Below are positions 47,335 through 62,082 of a DNA stretch of 64,000 nucleotides, piece by piece (the first letter of the stretch is position 1; each line of letters opens with the position of its first letter). The notes beneath the pieces are model-generated. The model had not been told where the DNA came from. It saw only the letters and a program-made list of their open reading frames with translations, and searched no databases. The position numbers and the translations under genes were made by a program. The DNA is from Ecdyonurus torrentis (lineage: Eukaryota; Arthropoda; Insecta; Ephemeroptera; Heptageniidae), in NCBI GenBank assembly GCA_949318235.1, contig OX439133.1, positions 27,152,489 to 27,216,488 of the forward strand, written 5' to 3'.

Positions 47335-47709
47335 TTAATTTTCATAAGAAAACTTGAAAATACGATAATAAAATCTACCTTAAAATAATTATTAATGATT
47401 ATTGTATTATTTTAAAATACTAAAAATGCTTTGTAGTAACAATTATTTATAAAATTTATTACATCAAAGAAGAAAAATTATATTAAATATAAAATTTTAT
47501 TATTTTTATTTGTCCAAAAATGTCAGTTTTATTTATGATTATAGATATTTTTACTATTCTCGTGTACTTATGTATTTATTATAATTAATTTAAGAGAATG
47601 AAACAAATTAGCTTTTTTTTACAGGAAAAGTAAAAATGGCAAATAAAAAATTTTATTTTTACATATATGCATAAAAAGAAAAAAGAGGTTTCTTACTTGG
47701 TAAAATATG

Positions 47710-47744
<35 letters not shown>

Positions 47745-47870
47745 TCATTAATATCAAAGCCATGTCATTTATCTTAATAAAAAAAGTTCATTTCCAATAG
47801 CTATATCAATGATATCAATGTACGGACACACAAATTTGAATTTAAATTGACTTTCAAAATAGGAAAATAT
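47335..47870. repeat. Diverged direct repeat A, copy 1
   Basis: Shared order with 49440-49990: ACTAAAAAT block, TTATTTATGATTAT, TACAGGAAAA/TACAAGAAAA, TGGTGAAATAT-like, a (GA)n run (47709-47744), then TATCAAAGC, ATGTCATTTAT, AAGTTCAT and CCAATAGC. Old dispersed element or segmental duplication. Confidence 0.6.
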
Positions 47871-47998
47871 ATATATACATAATATTTTTTTTATATTTTT
47901 GAAGAAACCATATCCTAATGGATCACCGTGCAAAATTTCAGATTTTTTTTCTTTAAATTTGTTTAGGTAAATCCCGTAGTACCTGATTTACCTCCTTA

Positions 47999-48119
<121 letters not shown>

Positions 48120-49439
48120 TATCATTATAGGGTTGACTAATAGAAAGTTAAACTTAACTTAATTCAGATCCCTGAAACAATACTAAACTAACTCATGCAA
48201 GTTGCAATCTTAACTAACTACTTGAACGTAGGTAAGTTGTTATTTTGATTGTTGCAACAATTAAAAAAAGAAAAAGTTGTAGCTTACGGTCCTAAATGAA
48301 ATGAAACGAAATGCAGTGACAATAAGATCATGCAATGCAAGCAAATCTTACTGATTGATTAGAAAAATTGTTTTAACAATAAATGATAAAATAAAAATTC
48401 CATTGAAGTTATGCAAATGTTTATAGCTTGATATGGGGTTCACGTTTTAGCAGTTCCATATTTATATAAAATAAAGTTAATATTATTGTCGTGGAATTAA
48501 GTATATAAAAATACGTTTTAGTTGACAATGTAGTGTACAGTATAGAACGTGAATCACATTTAATACAACAGAATAAAATTGTTATTACGCTACGGAAATT
48601 TAATACAATAATATACAACAATGAAAATATAATACATACAACAATAAAACTTTAAACCACTTTAGTACAATAATATATTATGGATTGTATGTATGTATGT
48701 AAATGTATAACGAGACAAAATTATTAGTTATTTGCTTAAAAAAATACATCCGCATTTTTTTTTTTTTTTAAATATAATTTATTTTTTCACACTGAAGCCA
48801 AATACCATATAAAACAACATATTTATGCTTTTCAATGAATAAACATGAAATGGAATCTTTAAAACCGATGACAATTTTTACCAGAATGTTAATGTGGTCC
48901 CACAAGAGAGCGTGAAAATACTGTAAAGTATACTATTTGCGTGACTATTCATGTTTCTGACGTCAGAAACATGCAAAAATTAGTAAAAAAATATTTTGCG
49001 GTTTACATAAATCGAAATTTTTCTGATCACTGCTACGGAGCTACAGTTGAGTTTTGAGACAAACTAAAGTTATTTATGTAAGTCCCATCACGTGTTTTGT
49101 GATATAAATGCTTAAAAACGTATTTTCTTGTGGTCTATTTCTTCAATATTATGTAAACTGTTTCTATTATTTTAGCACACAATCCTGGATTATTTATAAA
49201 CTTTTATAATATTTCATCTATAGTAATTGTTTTGTTTAGTCTACTCATAATCTATACATAACTAAATAAAGTCTTTATTGCAGAATAGGCAAATGGTGCA
49301 GCCAGGGCAGAACAAAGGCCCTATCACTGAAGCAACATTGGACAACAGTAAAAAACAAAAACAAAATATACCATTATTATGATTAATACACTCCTCTAAG
49401 CGGAACTAGTAAAACATTTAGCTTTAACATTAAATAATA
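48120..49439. other. AT-rich DNA with a 24-bp perfect palindrome
   Basis: At 48950-48973 a perfect palindrome with half-site CATGTTTCTGAC is centred on the CRE octamer TGACGTCA. Nothing else recognised. Confidence 0.5.
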
Positions 49440-49990
49440 TCACGTCATATTGGGTTTAACTATATAAATCTAAATTTTAATAAAAGAAATCTAAAAATAT
49501 TGATAATAATATCTGAATTTTAAAATAATACTAAAAATATTTTGAAATAATATTTATTTACAAAGTTTATTACAAAATCTTTTTAAAAAATTAAATAAAA
49601 TTTAAAACTTGAATATTATTAAAATATGCATCCAAAATGTCACGTTTATTTATGATTATTGATTTTATTATTATTCTGTAAGCTAATCTATTTATTATAT
49701 TAAATTTAATTTCAGAGCATGAATCTAATTAGAAATTTCTTTTTATACAAGAAAATTAAAAATGACAATTAAAATAAATATGGTTTTCTCGTGTATGGGA
49801 CAATTTCACTTTTTTTTTTTTTTTGCTTGGTGAAATATTAGAGAGGGAGACAGAGAGGGAGAGAGAGAGAGAGAGAGAGATACCATTACTATCAAAGCTA
49901 TGTCATTTATAGTAATAAAAAAGTTCATATCCAATAGCCACATCAATGTAACGGATACAATAGTTTAAATTTAAAATGACTTTTAAAAGG
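49440..49990. repeat. Diverged direct repeat A, copy 2
   Basis: Partner of 47335-47870, including a (GA)n at about 49838-49880 in the same relative position. About 2.1 kb separates the copies. Confidence 0.6.
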
Positions 49991-50360
49991 GTTAACAAAT
50001 TATTACTTGTTTTAAAAATTGATATATTTTATTATTATAAAAACTTAAAAGTACATAAAAATTATTTAAGTAGTAATTTTAAATTTTTATTTGAAATTAA
50101 TTAATACTAAATTCAAAGTGTAGAACGTTATACTGGTGGTACAGGTTGAACGATAACAGGAGGTATATATTTCAGTCCTTCAAAACAACAATAATTGTAA
50201 TGAAGGAATATACGTAAACATAAAAATACTAAATTTGAAAATATTTGGAAATATTTGGAAATAATACTAACAAGTAAGTGAAATTATACAATTTTTATAT
50301 TTAGAAAATGTAATATATGTGTTGCACTGTACTGCGTAGTGTTTGGTCTGCTTTAGACAG

Positions 50361-51519
<1,159 letters not shown>

Positions 51520-51896
51520 TTAACTGAAGTAGGAAAGTTTTGAGGCTGACTTTAATGAAAAAAATGTAAATGAGTTTGATACCACAAAACAAGCTATACC
51601 TAACAATTTGTGATTGAATAGAAATGAGTGAGATGATGGATGTAGATTGGTAAACCGTCTCGAGATACCTCTGACTTGGCGTGGACCACTACCACCTTTC
51701 ACTGCCAGGACTGGCCGAAAATAGACCTTTCAAGCCTAAACATTTCTCCTATCGTTTTACCTGAGATTCAATGCAAACGTACGGGCATGAACGTGCAGAG
51801 AACAGGAGTACAAACTCACAGTTTGTGCATAACATGCACGGCCTCTGAAAAATCGCACATCAGATCAGCACGCATACCACTGCACCACAGGTTCGG
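51520..51896 (-). mobile_element. Possible second tRNA-headed SINE
   Basis: Read on the minus strand, GTGGTGCAGTGGTATGCGTG (about 51867-51887) looks like an A box and GCATTGAATCTC (about 51762-51775) a weak B box, followed by a GC-richer body. Spacing (about 105 bases) is longer than a tRNA. Single copy in the window, so the class is uncertain. Confidence 0.3.
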
Positions 51897-51904
51897 TTAA
51901 GTAA

Positions 51905-51969
51905 GGCGATTTCTCTCACTTACACCTCCGTTTCTACTAATTTCTACTTACTACGCATGTGCAGTACGT

Positions 51970-52001
<32 letters not shown>

Positions 52002-52450
52002 GTGCTTGCCATATTGTGTTATCGTGATACACCCATCCCAGTCCCAGTCAAGACATTGTCTTATCGACATGTAAGGACTTTCCAATTAATCGAAAAGCAC
52101 ACACGAGCCGGCCACGGCCTAAGTACACAGCCCGGCATTCGCCATGACAGCCTTGAGAAACCGTGGAAACATCTAGGTAGGCTGGTCAGTGCAATCACAT
52201 CAATCATGCACCTCCCAAAATACTGTGCGTCGTCATGGAATGCATGTAAACATGCATCGTGCAACGTGTTGTGCTCTCACACTTCACGTACGCACCCAGC
52301 AGTGGCTCGAACCTATACTCGGTGAGAATTACAGAGTTGCGAGTCAGCTGCCTTCACCACTCGGCCATACCAGCTCGGTCTAAATGAAACCAGAAATGGA
52401 ACCAGATGTGACCAAAATTATTTAAAGTAGGCCTCAAAACAGTTGTTCCC
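51905..52450. repeat. GCATGCGCAGTA family copy split by a SINE
   Basis: Left half GCGATTTCTCTCACTT ... TTACTACGCATGTGCAGTACG (to 51972) and right half AACCAGAAATGGAACCAGAT followed by GTGACCAAAAT (from about 52386) are contiguous in the copy at 31045-31160. The SINE at 51973-52376 lies exactly between. Confidence 0.6.
51973..52376 (-). mobile_element. tRNA-derived SINE (copy 2)
   Basis: Poly(T) at 51973-52001 is the poly(A) tail of a minus-strand copy; GTGCTTGCCATATTGTG starts the body; the head at 52300-52376 contains GGCTCGAACC (B box, inverse) and CCTTCACCACTCGGCCATAC (A box, inverse). Closely matches 1519-1892 along its length with about one difference per ten bases by eye. Confidence 0.85.
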
Positions 52451-53273
52451 TTTACTTGTCATTATGCACTAGTAGTGAGTAAACATCCACTGCAACTATT
52501 TTAATATCTTCAGTAACTAGTTTTGCATAATTTTAGGTTCTCTCTATGCATTAGAGTTTGATATATCAATTGAATGTTTACAGGCATTGCAGGGAATGTT
52601 CAGTGAGGATGAGTTCTAAACTGCTAGCCTCTGCTCTGTATTGCAACGTATAAATATTTCTTCACTAAGAACACAAAGTAGCAGAGACTATACGAACTAA
52701 ATTTACGTCTCCTATATTGTCAAGAAAAACAATAATAAAAAACACACACGCATAATGTATACCTACCAGTTATTTAGCACTCTGTATGATGCAGCGTTTA
52801 TAACTTGAATACGTAACTGCACTTGCGTCCTGGTGACTATTGGCATCAGTCACAGATATCACATTTTGTGTTCAATAGTTTTAAATTTAGGCAAGGTTTG
52901 AAATTTAATTCCAAGATGCATAAAATCACGGCTTAAGTAACATCAAAGTTTCTATTTAGAAAACCAACTACTGTTAAAACCATTTCAAATGTTAGAGACA
53001 CAACTAACTTTTTAAAGTAAAAAAGAAAGGACAGAAATAGTTAAATTTAAATAAATATATACGTAGAGATGGAATGAAATTTTTGTGGTTAGTATTATAC
53101 ATTCATTTCAGTCCAAGTTATTTCTACACATGCCAGTCACACTTCAATACAAATTGTCACACATTTTGTAAACTCAAGTAACAATGTGATTTAAATTATC
53201 TTTTTTGTAATATAACTTTTTGGTTTTTGTTTGACTAGATTATTTAACTTTAAACTCTCACTTTGGTTTATTA
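52451..53273. other. AT-rich intergenic or intronic DNA
   Basis: Nothing recognised. Confidence 0.5.
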
Positions 53274-53410
53274 GTTCGTTCGTTCGTTCGTTCGTTCGTT
53301 CGTTCGTTCGTTCGTTCGTTCGTTCGTTCGTTCGTTCGTTCGTTCGTTCGTTCGTTCGTTCGTTCGTTCGTTCGTTCGTTCGTTCGTTCGTTCGTTCGTT
53401 TGTTCGTTCT
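53274..53410. repeat. (TTCG)n microsatellite
   Basis: About 33 units of TTCG, CpG in every unit. ORFs reading VRSF or NERT repeats across it are artefacts. Confidence 0.97.
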
Positions 53411-55765
53411 TTCATTCAAAGTATATTCAGCAGTATCAAAAGTCAAAACCAACATGTCGGCTCAATGTGATAAATATCCTGCAAGGTAGGCTTATTGCTA
53501 AGCAGATCTGTCAAACATTTTGCGTTCTTTCAGGATACCGTGCATAATTATTATTTTAAACTTCATAATGATTCATAGCATAAATATTATATTGTATAGC
53601 ATAATTATTAAGCTATATTGACAAACGCAACATTAATTACGAGTGTATTTAATATATGTGTGTATATAAATATACTTCCCAGTCTATAATGCAGTGGTTT
53701 GTTGTTTCCGTGTTCCATGTAACAATTAATACAGTAGAAATATTTGAAAGAGAAGATGAATAACATATTACAAACTTGACATGAATGAAAAGTACAAAAC
53801 TAAACAACCATTTTTTTTTCCTTCAAAAAAAAAAAAAAAAAAAAAAAAAGTTGAACAGGGGATAAAATTGAATTTTTGTATTATTTATTTTGACAACTCA
53901 ACGCCCCCAGGAAGCAAAATCAAATATATCAAATGTATAAACTATAGAACATTAAAAAAAAAGTATGGTAAAATAATAAAAATATTAAAGTGACATAAAA
54001 AGCTTTCGTATTATTAATAAAAATTGTAATATATAAAAAATAAAACAACACACGCAAACATTTTCCAAAAATGAGAGACAAAAAAATGTATAGTTAATAA
54101 AAATAGTTTGCCTATTTGCCTGTTGTAAGGGTGAAAATTTCGTGACGTCTTTTCGAATCATTAATTTTTATTTTTGTTTAAAATGATGGAGAATGTGTAA
54201 CAAAAAAAATATACAAAGTATAATTTTATTGTGATACTTGTGTGAGATTTATGTTAAAACATATTATGCAAAATATTTAGTAAGGTTTAGAAATAATTAG
54301 ATTTTTTGAGTTACGTAAATTCTGAAAAAAAAAAATACTATTGGCTTAAAAATAAAAATAATAATAATAAAAGGTATAATAAAGGATTTATGAATGTAAG
54401 AAAGAGAAAAATATTAATGGCAAGAGAGAGCGACAGAGATAGAGACAGAGAGAGGTTTAACAACAAGAAATTGTGCTAATTACTTTATTACACCTCTTAA
54501 TTGTCTCACAGTCTTGTTAGTTTACTCTCCTATGGTTCGTAGTTCACATAAACGCTAAGAGTGCAATGTCGCAATGTTACAATACCTACTAACTTTTTGA
54601 ATTAAAAATAAATTGTGGGTTGGTTAACAAGTGATTGGCCCGGGCCTGCACTGGTAACATCCATTAAACACGTATAAGTAATATATAAATTTTAAGCATA
54701 TTTTAATAATAACTGAATTAGCTTGTTACCGATTAAATACGAGCGAGATCGCTAATTTTCTATCTTTGAGAATCAACATTCGAAGTTGTAAGAAGTTTTA
54801 CAAACTATAGAAATTTAAAACTTAAATATTTACAAAGCTAATTTATACAGAATAAAATAAAAACAATTTTTTTTTCTTTTTTCATACTTCAAAAACGCTC
54901 AAGCTGTTACGTACATCTCCTATAGGTAAGACACTTGTGCGTTGAAAGAAACATTTGTAAACTAACATACACAAAGTAGTATTTATTATACTACAATTAT
55001 TATTAGTAATAAAAATCAGTTTATTCACTTTTTTTTTAATATAAAAATTAATTTAAAATTTTAAAATATTTAATTATTATTTATTATTAAAAAGTATATT
55101 TTTACACGTTGTATAATATTTTTTTTACCTTTATATTTTAAATATATTTATTTATTAATAAAAAATGTTTTATATTAATAAATTATCTGCTGCATGTATT
55201 GAAGGTAATTCTTGTCCCAATTTTTTACTTCAGTGGGGTGTGTATATGAGAGACATGCATTGCCCATAGTATTATGATATAAATATTATTTGATGTGATG
55301 TAATACGTAGTAATTTAACAATAAACCAGTATTAATACAATCCAATAAATAATATTAACTTTATAATATAAATGAACCATCAATTAAAGAAGTTTTGAAT
55401 GATCATTAGTCATTACAAATTACATATGGCGTATGTGTGATCTCGACTTACAAGCCATACTTCATGTCTAACAACAACAGACCCTACTTCACTTGTTAAA
55501 CACAAAACGTGACCTCTGACACTGATTGTCACCACGACATAAATGTAAGCAAGAGAGCTGCAAAGTAGGCAACCTGTGTGCCTCGTCATGACGTCATGCT
55601 GAGACGATATTTGATACAAAATATTGTTGCTGAAGTTTAAGGTGATCAGTTGATATCTGACAAACTAGACAGCAGCCAAATATAAAATTAACATGAAGTA
55701 AAGTTGAAATGTTACTTGAAAGTTTCTGTGTCAAACTTAATCAAATATTGAAGATGTGTCACATT
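53411..55765. other. AT-rich DNA, nothing recognised
   Basis: Poly(A) run at about 53826-53849; degenerate GA-rich text near 54420-54455. No coding motif. Confidence 0.5.
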
Positions 55766-55935
55766 TATGCTACATTAACGTACTTGTAGCATAAATATTG
55801 CTAAATTGAAATAATTCTGCTGTACAATATAATAGTTTTGGAATGTAACATAATTAGTATTCAATATTGCACAAATTATGCTGTGATGCATAAATGTTGC
55901 TGAAGATTAGCTAGCATAACTATTACATATTAAGT
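55766..55935. repeat. Dispersed repeat with TGTAGCATAAA core, copy 2
   Basis: Diverged match to 30217-30385, rich in AGCATAA and ATGCT strings. Confidence 0.35.
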
Positions 55936-56290
55936 TTTGTCTGTGCAATGTTTTCTCATAGAGTAACGAATTTATTCTCTTAAGTTTGTAACAATGTAAA
56001 AGTTCTAAGTCGATCAAAAACAATCTATGTTCACAATTTACTTTCTACCACAAAGATGGCGACTGAGCGCAAGCTCTCATGCACACAATACAAAAGTCAA
56101 AATTAAGGTTTGTTTTTCTATTTATATTATTTATACTTTACTGTATCACACATAAAGAAAATTGCAAAAAGGCTGTGGGCAAAGTTGTTATATCTTTAAA
56201 GTCTTGACGTTATCATTGAGTTAAAGAAAATCAACAACATAGCAAACAATAAAGAAATTTACTTTATTACAGATCTCTAACAAAATTGTG

Positions 56291-56292
<2 letters not shown>

Positions 56293-56333
<41 letters not shown>
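56293..56333. repeat. (CT)n microsatellite
   Basis: About 20 CT units, 330 bases upstream of the receptor exon. Confidence 0.9.
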
Positions 56334-56337
<4 letters not shown>

Positions 56338-56663
56338 CCCTCCCTCACTTTCTTCTCTTTCTCTAAAGGAGAAAAATTCAATCCATCAAGATACGCATTC
56401 GTATTATAGTTTTTTTTTTTTTACTTGCAATAAAATGATGGTTTAAAAGAACCCATCTATCTTTGGCATTCATCATACTTACATCGACACTAGCCTGTTC
56501 AAGACAGAATATTTAATAAAAATACTCGTACACTCTTGCTTTGAAGTGCTATCAATGTATTTCGTATAGGTACTCTAAACATTTGTATGTTGACAGCACA
56601 CATTTGTTTTCTGAGTGTATATAGTACAAATAACCACGTGGCCTCTACTTGCCTATGTTGCAG

Positions 56664-56847
56664 CGCTGACTCTCAGTACAACTCCGCCGTGATCAACACC
56701 AACGTGATTGTATCAAGTACAGGCGAAGTGGTCTGGCTAAGTCACGGAATATATCACAGTTCATGCGATATCAACGTCGAGTACTTTCCTTTCGACATCC
56801 AGAGCTGTCAGATGAAATGGGCTTCGTGGACTTACAATGGATATCAG
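56664..56847 (+). CDS. Nicotinic acetylcholine receptor subunit, one internal exon (ligand-binding domain)
   Basis: The product is a subunit of a pentameric cation channel opened by acetylcholine at the plasma membrane; this exon covers the middle of the extracellular ligand-binding domain. It is bounded by TATGTTGCAG at 56654-56663 and GTGAGTG at 56848. It enters with one base completing a split codon and then reads 61 full codons. Residue 1-21 strand (ADSQYNSAVINTNV, then SSTGEV), VWLSHGIYHSSC (24-34), the Cys-loop between C34 and C48 (exactly 13 residues) with FPFD at 41-44, and SWTYNG at 54-59 with the loop-B Trp55 that contacts agonist. The ADSQY start matches the conserved border after the YN of loop A exons. 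No other exon of the gene was recognised here, so the introns are long. Whether the subunit is alpha or not cannot be told, since the loop-C cysteines lie in another exon. Confidence 0.93.
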
Positions 56848-58370
56848 GTGAGTGTGGACTGCTTTCATTTTATCAATAAAGATTTTGTCAGTCAAAGAAT
56901 TTACATATTTTACCTCACCAATATGAGTTGATGATTAACAAAAAGAGAGGTGATCACTGCTGCATTTCTATGTATTTTAACCCTTTAGCACTCAAATTAA
57001 ATATACATCGTTACATCTACTTTAACTGTGTTATGAATCCACTCGTATTGTTGCGATAAGAATCATTTAACTGACAATTTCTCTGTACCACAATGTCAAA
57101 CACACAGTATTACATTTCCTCATTAATGTGAACGCCTGTGTCGCACAGGTTTGCTTGCTGGTTAGACATGCGAGACATCAAGAGTTCGTTTCTCAGTAAG
57201 ATTATGAGAGTTTTTTATATCTACTTTTATGTGTTAGTATTTTTCTGTGTATAGACATAACAGTGGGTAAATGATGGACATTAGAAAACTCGCAGACTTG
57301 ACATCTTAACTTGTTTCTAATATAGTTTCTAATATATTGTTTCAATAAATATCAATGCAGAAGGTGATAAAAATGAAAAGAGAAAATGATCGTACTCATT
57401 TTTATTCGTTGTAAAAGTTTTCCCTAGAAAAAAAAATTATCATTTCCCTTAACATTATTAATAATATCTTTTTCCTCTTATCTTTTACTTTAAGGGAATT
57501 TGTGTTTACTTTGCAACATATAAGGTATTGAAAGTACTTAGAAACAGTGCAGTGAAAATATCAAATATTATATGAAATTTACAAAAATAATTTTTTTTAT
57601 ATATATTTACAAACCTAGTCACATTTTTATAATTTTATTTACTTAATTATTCATAATTTGCTTTATGTGTAAGTATTTATAAGTTTATATATAAATAAAA
57701 AGAGTAAATTTTAATATACATTTAAAAAATATACAAATAATTAATATATTTTTTAATACTGAAAGATAAAATTAAAAATTTGAAATATATTTATTATCTT
57801 ATTTATTATATTAATTAAGATTACTTAATGTAATTAATACAATTTCTCTTCAGAGGTATAATCACCAAATAATATTACCTTATTTGATGTCACGTTGAAG
57901 AAAGACTTGATCACGAACTTGAAATTGTAAATTAATACCACACTTTCAAATTATTATACAGTATACGAACCTACAATAATAAAAATCACTACAAACACAC
58001 CATTCGCAATATTGTTACGTAGCACAACATTATGAAATAAAAATGAATGACTACTTTGATTTTAGTCGCTAGGACAGATTTATCACATTTTTATTTTTAT
58101 AAAGTGATACTTGTGGATTAGAAAACTCCAGATAATAATAAATTTTAAGGGATTATTCAGTAAAATTTTGAGGTGATGAGCCGCCTCATGTTAATGTTAT
58201 ATTTTTCTACGTAATTTATGTAACAGTGATTATGAAATCTTAATGATAGGTAGCTGCTATATTTGACTTTTGAAATAATATACGACAGTACAAAAGGTGA
58301 GAGGAGAATTTTTAATTTCAAGGTATTTCGAACTAAGCACTTTCAAATAATAGCTCATTTGTAAGGATGA
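56848..58370 (+). other. Downstream intron of the receptor gene
   Basis: Starts with the GTGAGTG donor. AT-rich; a weak tRNA-like string at about 57145-57195 (GCTGGTTAGACATGCGAG) is too decayed to call. No following exon found up to the window end. Confidence 0.55.
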
Positions 58371-59085
<715 letters not shown>

Positions 59086-59304
59086 ATATCGATCTTTTCG
59101 CGTCAAGATGAAGCTACTACACTTTAAAAATTTCCAACGAATGAACGATCTACACTTTACAAAGTCGCGGCTACCTGAAGCATCTGCTATATAAAACAGG
59201 TAGGTGAAGCTCCAGGTAGCTGCAAATTTTTAAAGTGTAGATCGTTCATTCTTCGGAAATTTGTAAAGTGTAGTAGCTTCATCTTGACGCGAGAACATCG
59301 ATAT
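59086..59304. repeat. 219-bp hairpin element
   Basis: CGCGTCAAGATGAAGCTACT pairs with AGTAGCTTCATCTTGACGCG; inner GATCTACACTTTA pairs with TAAAGTGTAGATC. Within each arm ACACTTTA/TGTAAAGTGTAG motifs occur twice. MITE-like. Confidence 0.8.
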
Positions 59305-60074
59305 ACTAAACCCTAAAATTTAGTATTTTTTTTCTATTTTTCTTAGACCACTTGCAATGAACGAATATTTTTTGAATTTGAATTTCAAACCGTATTGTTG
59401 CACAAATTAAGTGAAAGATTTGCAAATCTGACCGAACGTAATGGGAAAAAGAGGTAATTTCAAGAACTCATAATTTAAAAACTAGGCCGTGTCATGAAAT
59501 AATAAAAGTATCCAGGGATTTCTATACATCCTAACTTGTATATTCCAGAAGCTGGACGTTTAACAATATTTTATTTTTAATGAAAACGTTATTTAAAAAA
59601 TCGTCTGATGATCACTCTCGCTGAGCGGCCGAACTGCTGAATTGTTAAATACGAGAAAAATGGTGTTTGTTATCACTCGATTTAAACGCTAAAAAATACA
59701 GCTAAACAGCAATATGATATACGAAAAGAAAGGTAATTTTATGAGAAATCTAAATATTTCAATGGTCTTGTGATCTATTAACTTGGTACGGAGAAATTAG
59801 TAAAAAATCAACACTACTTTTTGATTTTGTGTCACAAAATTAAGTCCTTATATTATTAATACTATTTCTTGGGGGAGGAGGGTAATATTGCAGATATTTT
59901 TGCAAACCTAAATCGAGCCTAAATATTTCCACAAAAAATAAGATTAGCGTTGGTTTCATTGCTTTAGATCAATTTTTAAGAAAGCTGAAAATTAGAACTT
60001 GGAGTCACACGTCACACGTGACGTGAATATACAGCATAATATCAGGCGTTTTATTTTATTATTATTTTTTCCTC

Positions 60075-60765
60075 TTCTACTCGTATTCTTTTTTTCTATG
60101 ATAATAATAGATTTTGAAAAACTATATTTTAAGATAATGTAACAGAGTTTCGTAAAGACCATTTAAAGAAGTGCAATATTTGTTATGCACCGTAAAGGGA
60201 AGAGAAAAAGAGAGGGACGTAAAAAATAATAATAAAAAAAAAGGCAGAAGAAGAAGAAGCAGAAATTAAAAATCTTTATCATTTTAATGATATAACTGCA
60301 TTTTTAAATAACTGCCAATGTTTTGACTATTATTATTAATATTTTTAAATAATGTTATCGGCATAGTGCGCTATATAGCCAATCACAGGAAGAGTGAAAT
60401 AAATTACATTTAATATACTCGTACTTTATAATTTTCAATACGCTTATTATTATTAGCATTGCAGCACTATTATCTTTGCACTGATAAAAACTAATGTTCA
60501 ATGAGACCAAAAATTTTTAATAAGGGACACTGTAGCTTATTTTCTTCATGATTTAAGCCAACAAAAAAGAAAGGAAAAAAAAGTGAATTTTTGTTAGTGC
60601 AGTTATTTTTAGTTTGTAATTATACAGCTTGAAATAAAGTGCTTCTTTCTATCTTTCTTCTGTTTGTGATTTGGTTTCGCCTGGCAAATATTTTTAAAAA
60701 ATAACGATTTCACTTAGATCTATGCTTAAAATTTGATTGCCACAGTAAATTTAAATTTAAAAAAT
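60075..60765. other. Left-side extra sequence inside the 4.4-kb inverted repeat
   Basis: About 690 bases lie here between two matched blocks, where the right side has only about 60. Probable insertion in the left arm; content AT-rich and unrecognised. Confidence 0.35.
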
Positions 60766-60939
60766 TTACCGAGGGTAAAAGTGAAAAGGAACTTGGTCCC
60801 TCAAAAAAAAAAAAAAAAATGATAAGATAAGAGAAAAATGAAACAGTATTACAGTAAAGTAGTAAAGAAACCCCTAGTTAGTTGCATTTTATAATTAATT
60901 TTTTAATTCAAATAGCACTACCGTCTGTAGGATTGTTAA

Positions 60940-61145
60940 TGCGCATCCTGCATCCTGCGAAGTCCCGTCGACGTTATACTAAAGTAATGAATTACATTGC
61001 TTAACATGGGAGAAACGTAGTTTTTTTATATTTTCTTAAAAATTTGTATTTTTATACTACTTTTTCTTGCATACGTATGTATACTTTGTAACCTATTTCA
61101 ACATGTTAACAACATCGTCATTGATCTGTTAAATACATTGTTAAA
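60940..61145 (+). mobile_element. Diverged copy 4 of the TAGGGTGTATGC MITE
   Basis: CGTTATACTAAAGTAATGAA and TTACATTGCTTAACATGGGA, then TTTCAACATGTTAACAACAT follow the order of copies 1-3. Ends are not recognisable. Confidence 0.45.
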
Positions 61146-61220
61146 GGCGTAGAACATCATGAACAAAAAACATGTCTTATATTCTAAAATCTAAAATCCC
61201 TGATTATCAACGTGGATTTG

Positions 61221-61392
61221 GCCGGAGTCATTGATTTCCAATTTATTTTCTATTCACAAAATGACAGCTGCGGGGATGTGATGTCACATCTTGCCTGTTT
61301 CCGCTCGCGTGGACTAGTGAGCTGTGACGTCACAAAACCGCAGCTATCATTTTGTGAACGTAAAATAAATTAGAAATAAATGACTACGTGGC
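61221..61392. repeat. 172-bp hairpin element
   Basis: GCCGGAGTCATTGATTTCC ... TCACAAAATGACAGCTGCGG pairs with CCGCAGCTATCATTTTGTGA ... TGACTACGTGGC. The inner part contains GTGATGTCAC and GTGACGTCAC. Confidence 0.7.
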
Positions 61393-61793
61393 TAAAACAA
61401 AGATGATATTTAGGTATGTTAGGATATTAGACAAGTTTTCTGTTCAAGTGTTCTATGCCTTTAAGTATCATTACATTGGCATAAATTTGTCGTTTTACCA
61501 TATTGCCGCATGTAATTTAGTGCTTATATATGGTGCTGACTTTTATATGCAACCATCCTATATACTTAAAAAAATTCATATAATATAGGATACCTTTATA
61601 TCCAGGTGTTGGGTCGTTTTCTTTTAACTGTCGTTTACATAATATAAAACTTTAAAAAACTTTGTGTAGGGATGATTTTATAAGAAAAATAAAAAGGATT
61701 AAAAATGCAATAAATAAATGGACTTAAATAAATAAAAGTAAAAGTTAACACAGTACATCTTTAACATAATTTATGTCATATACAGCAGACAGT

Positions 61794-61933
61794 AAACCTC
61801 GATATAGAGAACTTGGATATAGCGAAACTTCATTACTTTTTTATTTCATTGATTTATTTTGGTCGCACCAAAATTTACATGTAAAAGCACAGGGTAAACC
61901 CGTTTACAAACGAAATTTCGTTATATCGAAGTC
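61794..61933. mobile_element. Possible pogo/Tigger-type MITE
   Basis: AACCTCGATATAGAGAACTT at the left and CGAAATTTCGTTATATCGAA at the right are imperfect inverse copies of a CTCGATATAACGAA motif seen at ends of pogo/Tigger-like elements. About 140 bp, no ORF. Confidence 0.35.
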
Positions 61934-62082
61934 AAACAATTTCAGCCAATAATAGGTAATAAATCAAAACTTTCTTATACATCGCGCACTTTCTTACTAT
62001 AATTCGTCCGGAATAAACGCGAAAGTAAAAAGTCGCAAATAAATTTAAAATAGTAAATGCCATCTCGATCAAATATAATTAA

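Noticed and set aside
57140..57200. Weak tRNA-like string GCTGGTTAGACATGCGAG followed by GAGTTCGTTTCTC.
   Set aside because: A and B boxes are too decayed and too close together; no stem structure holds.
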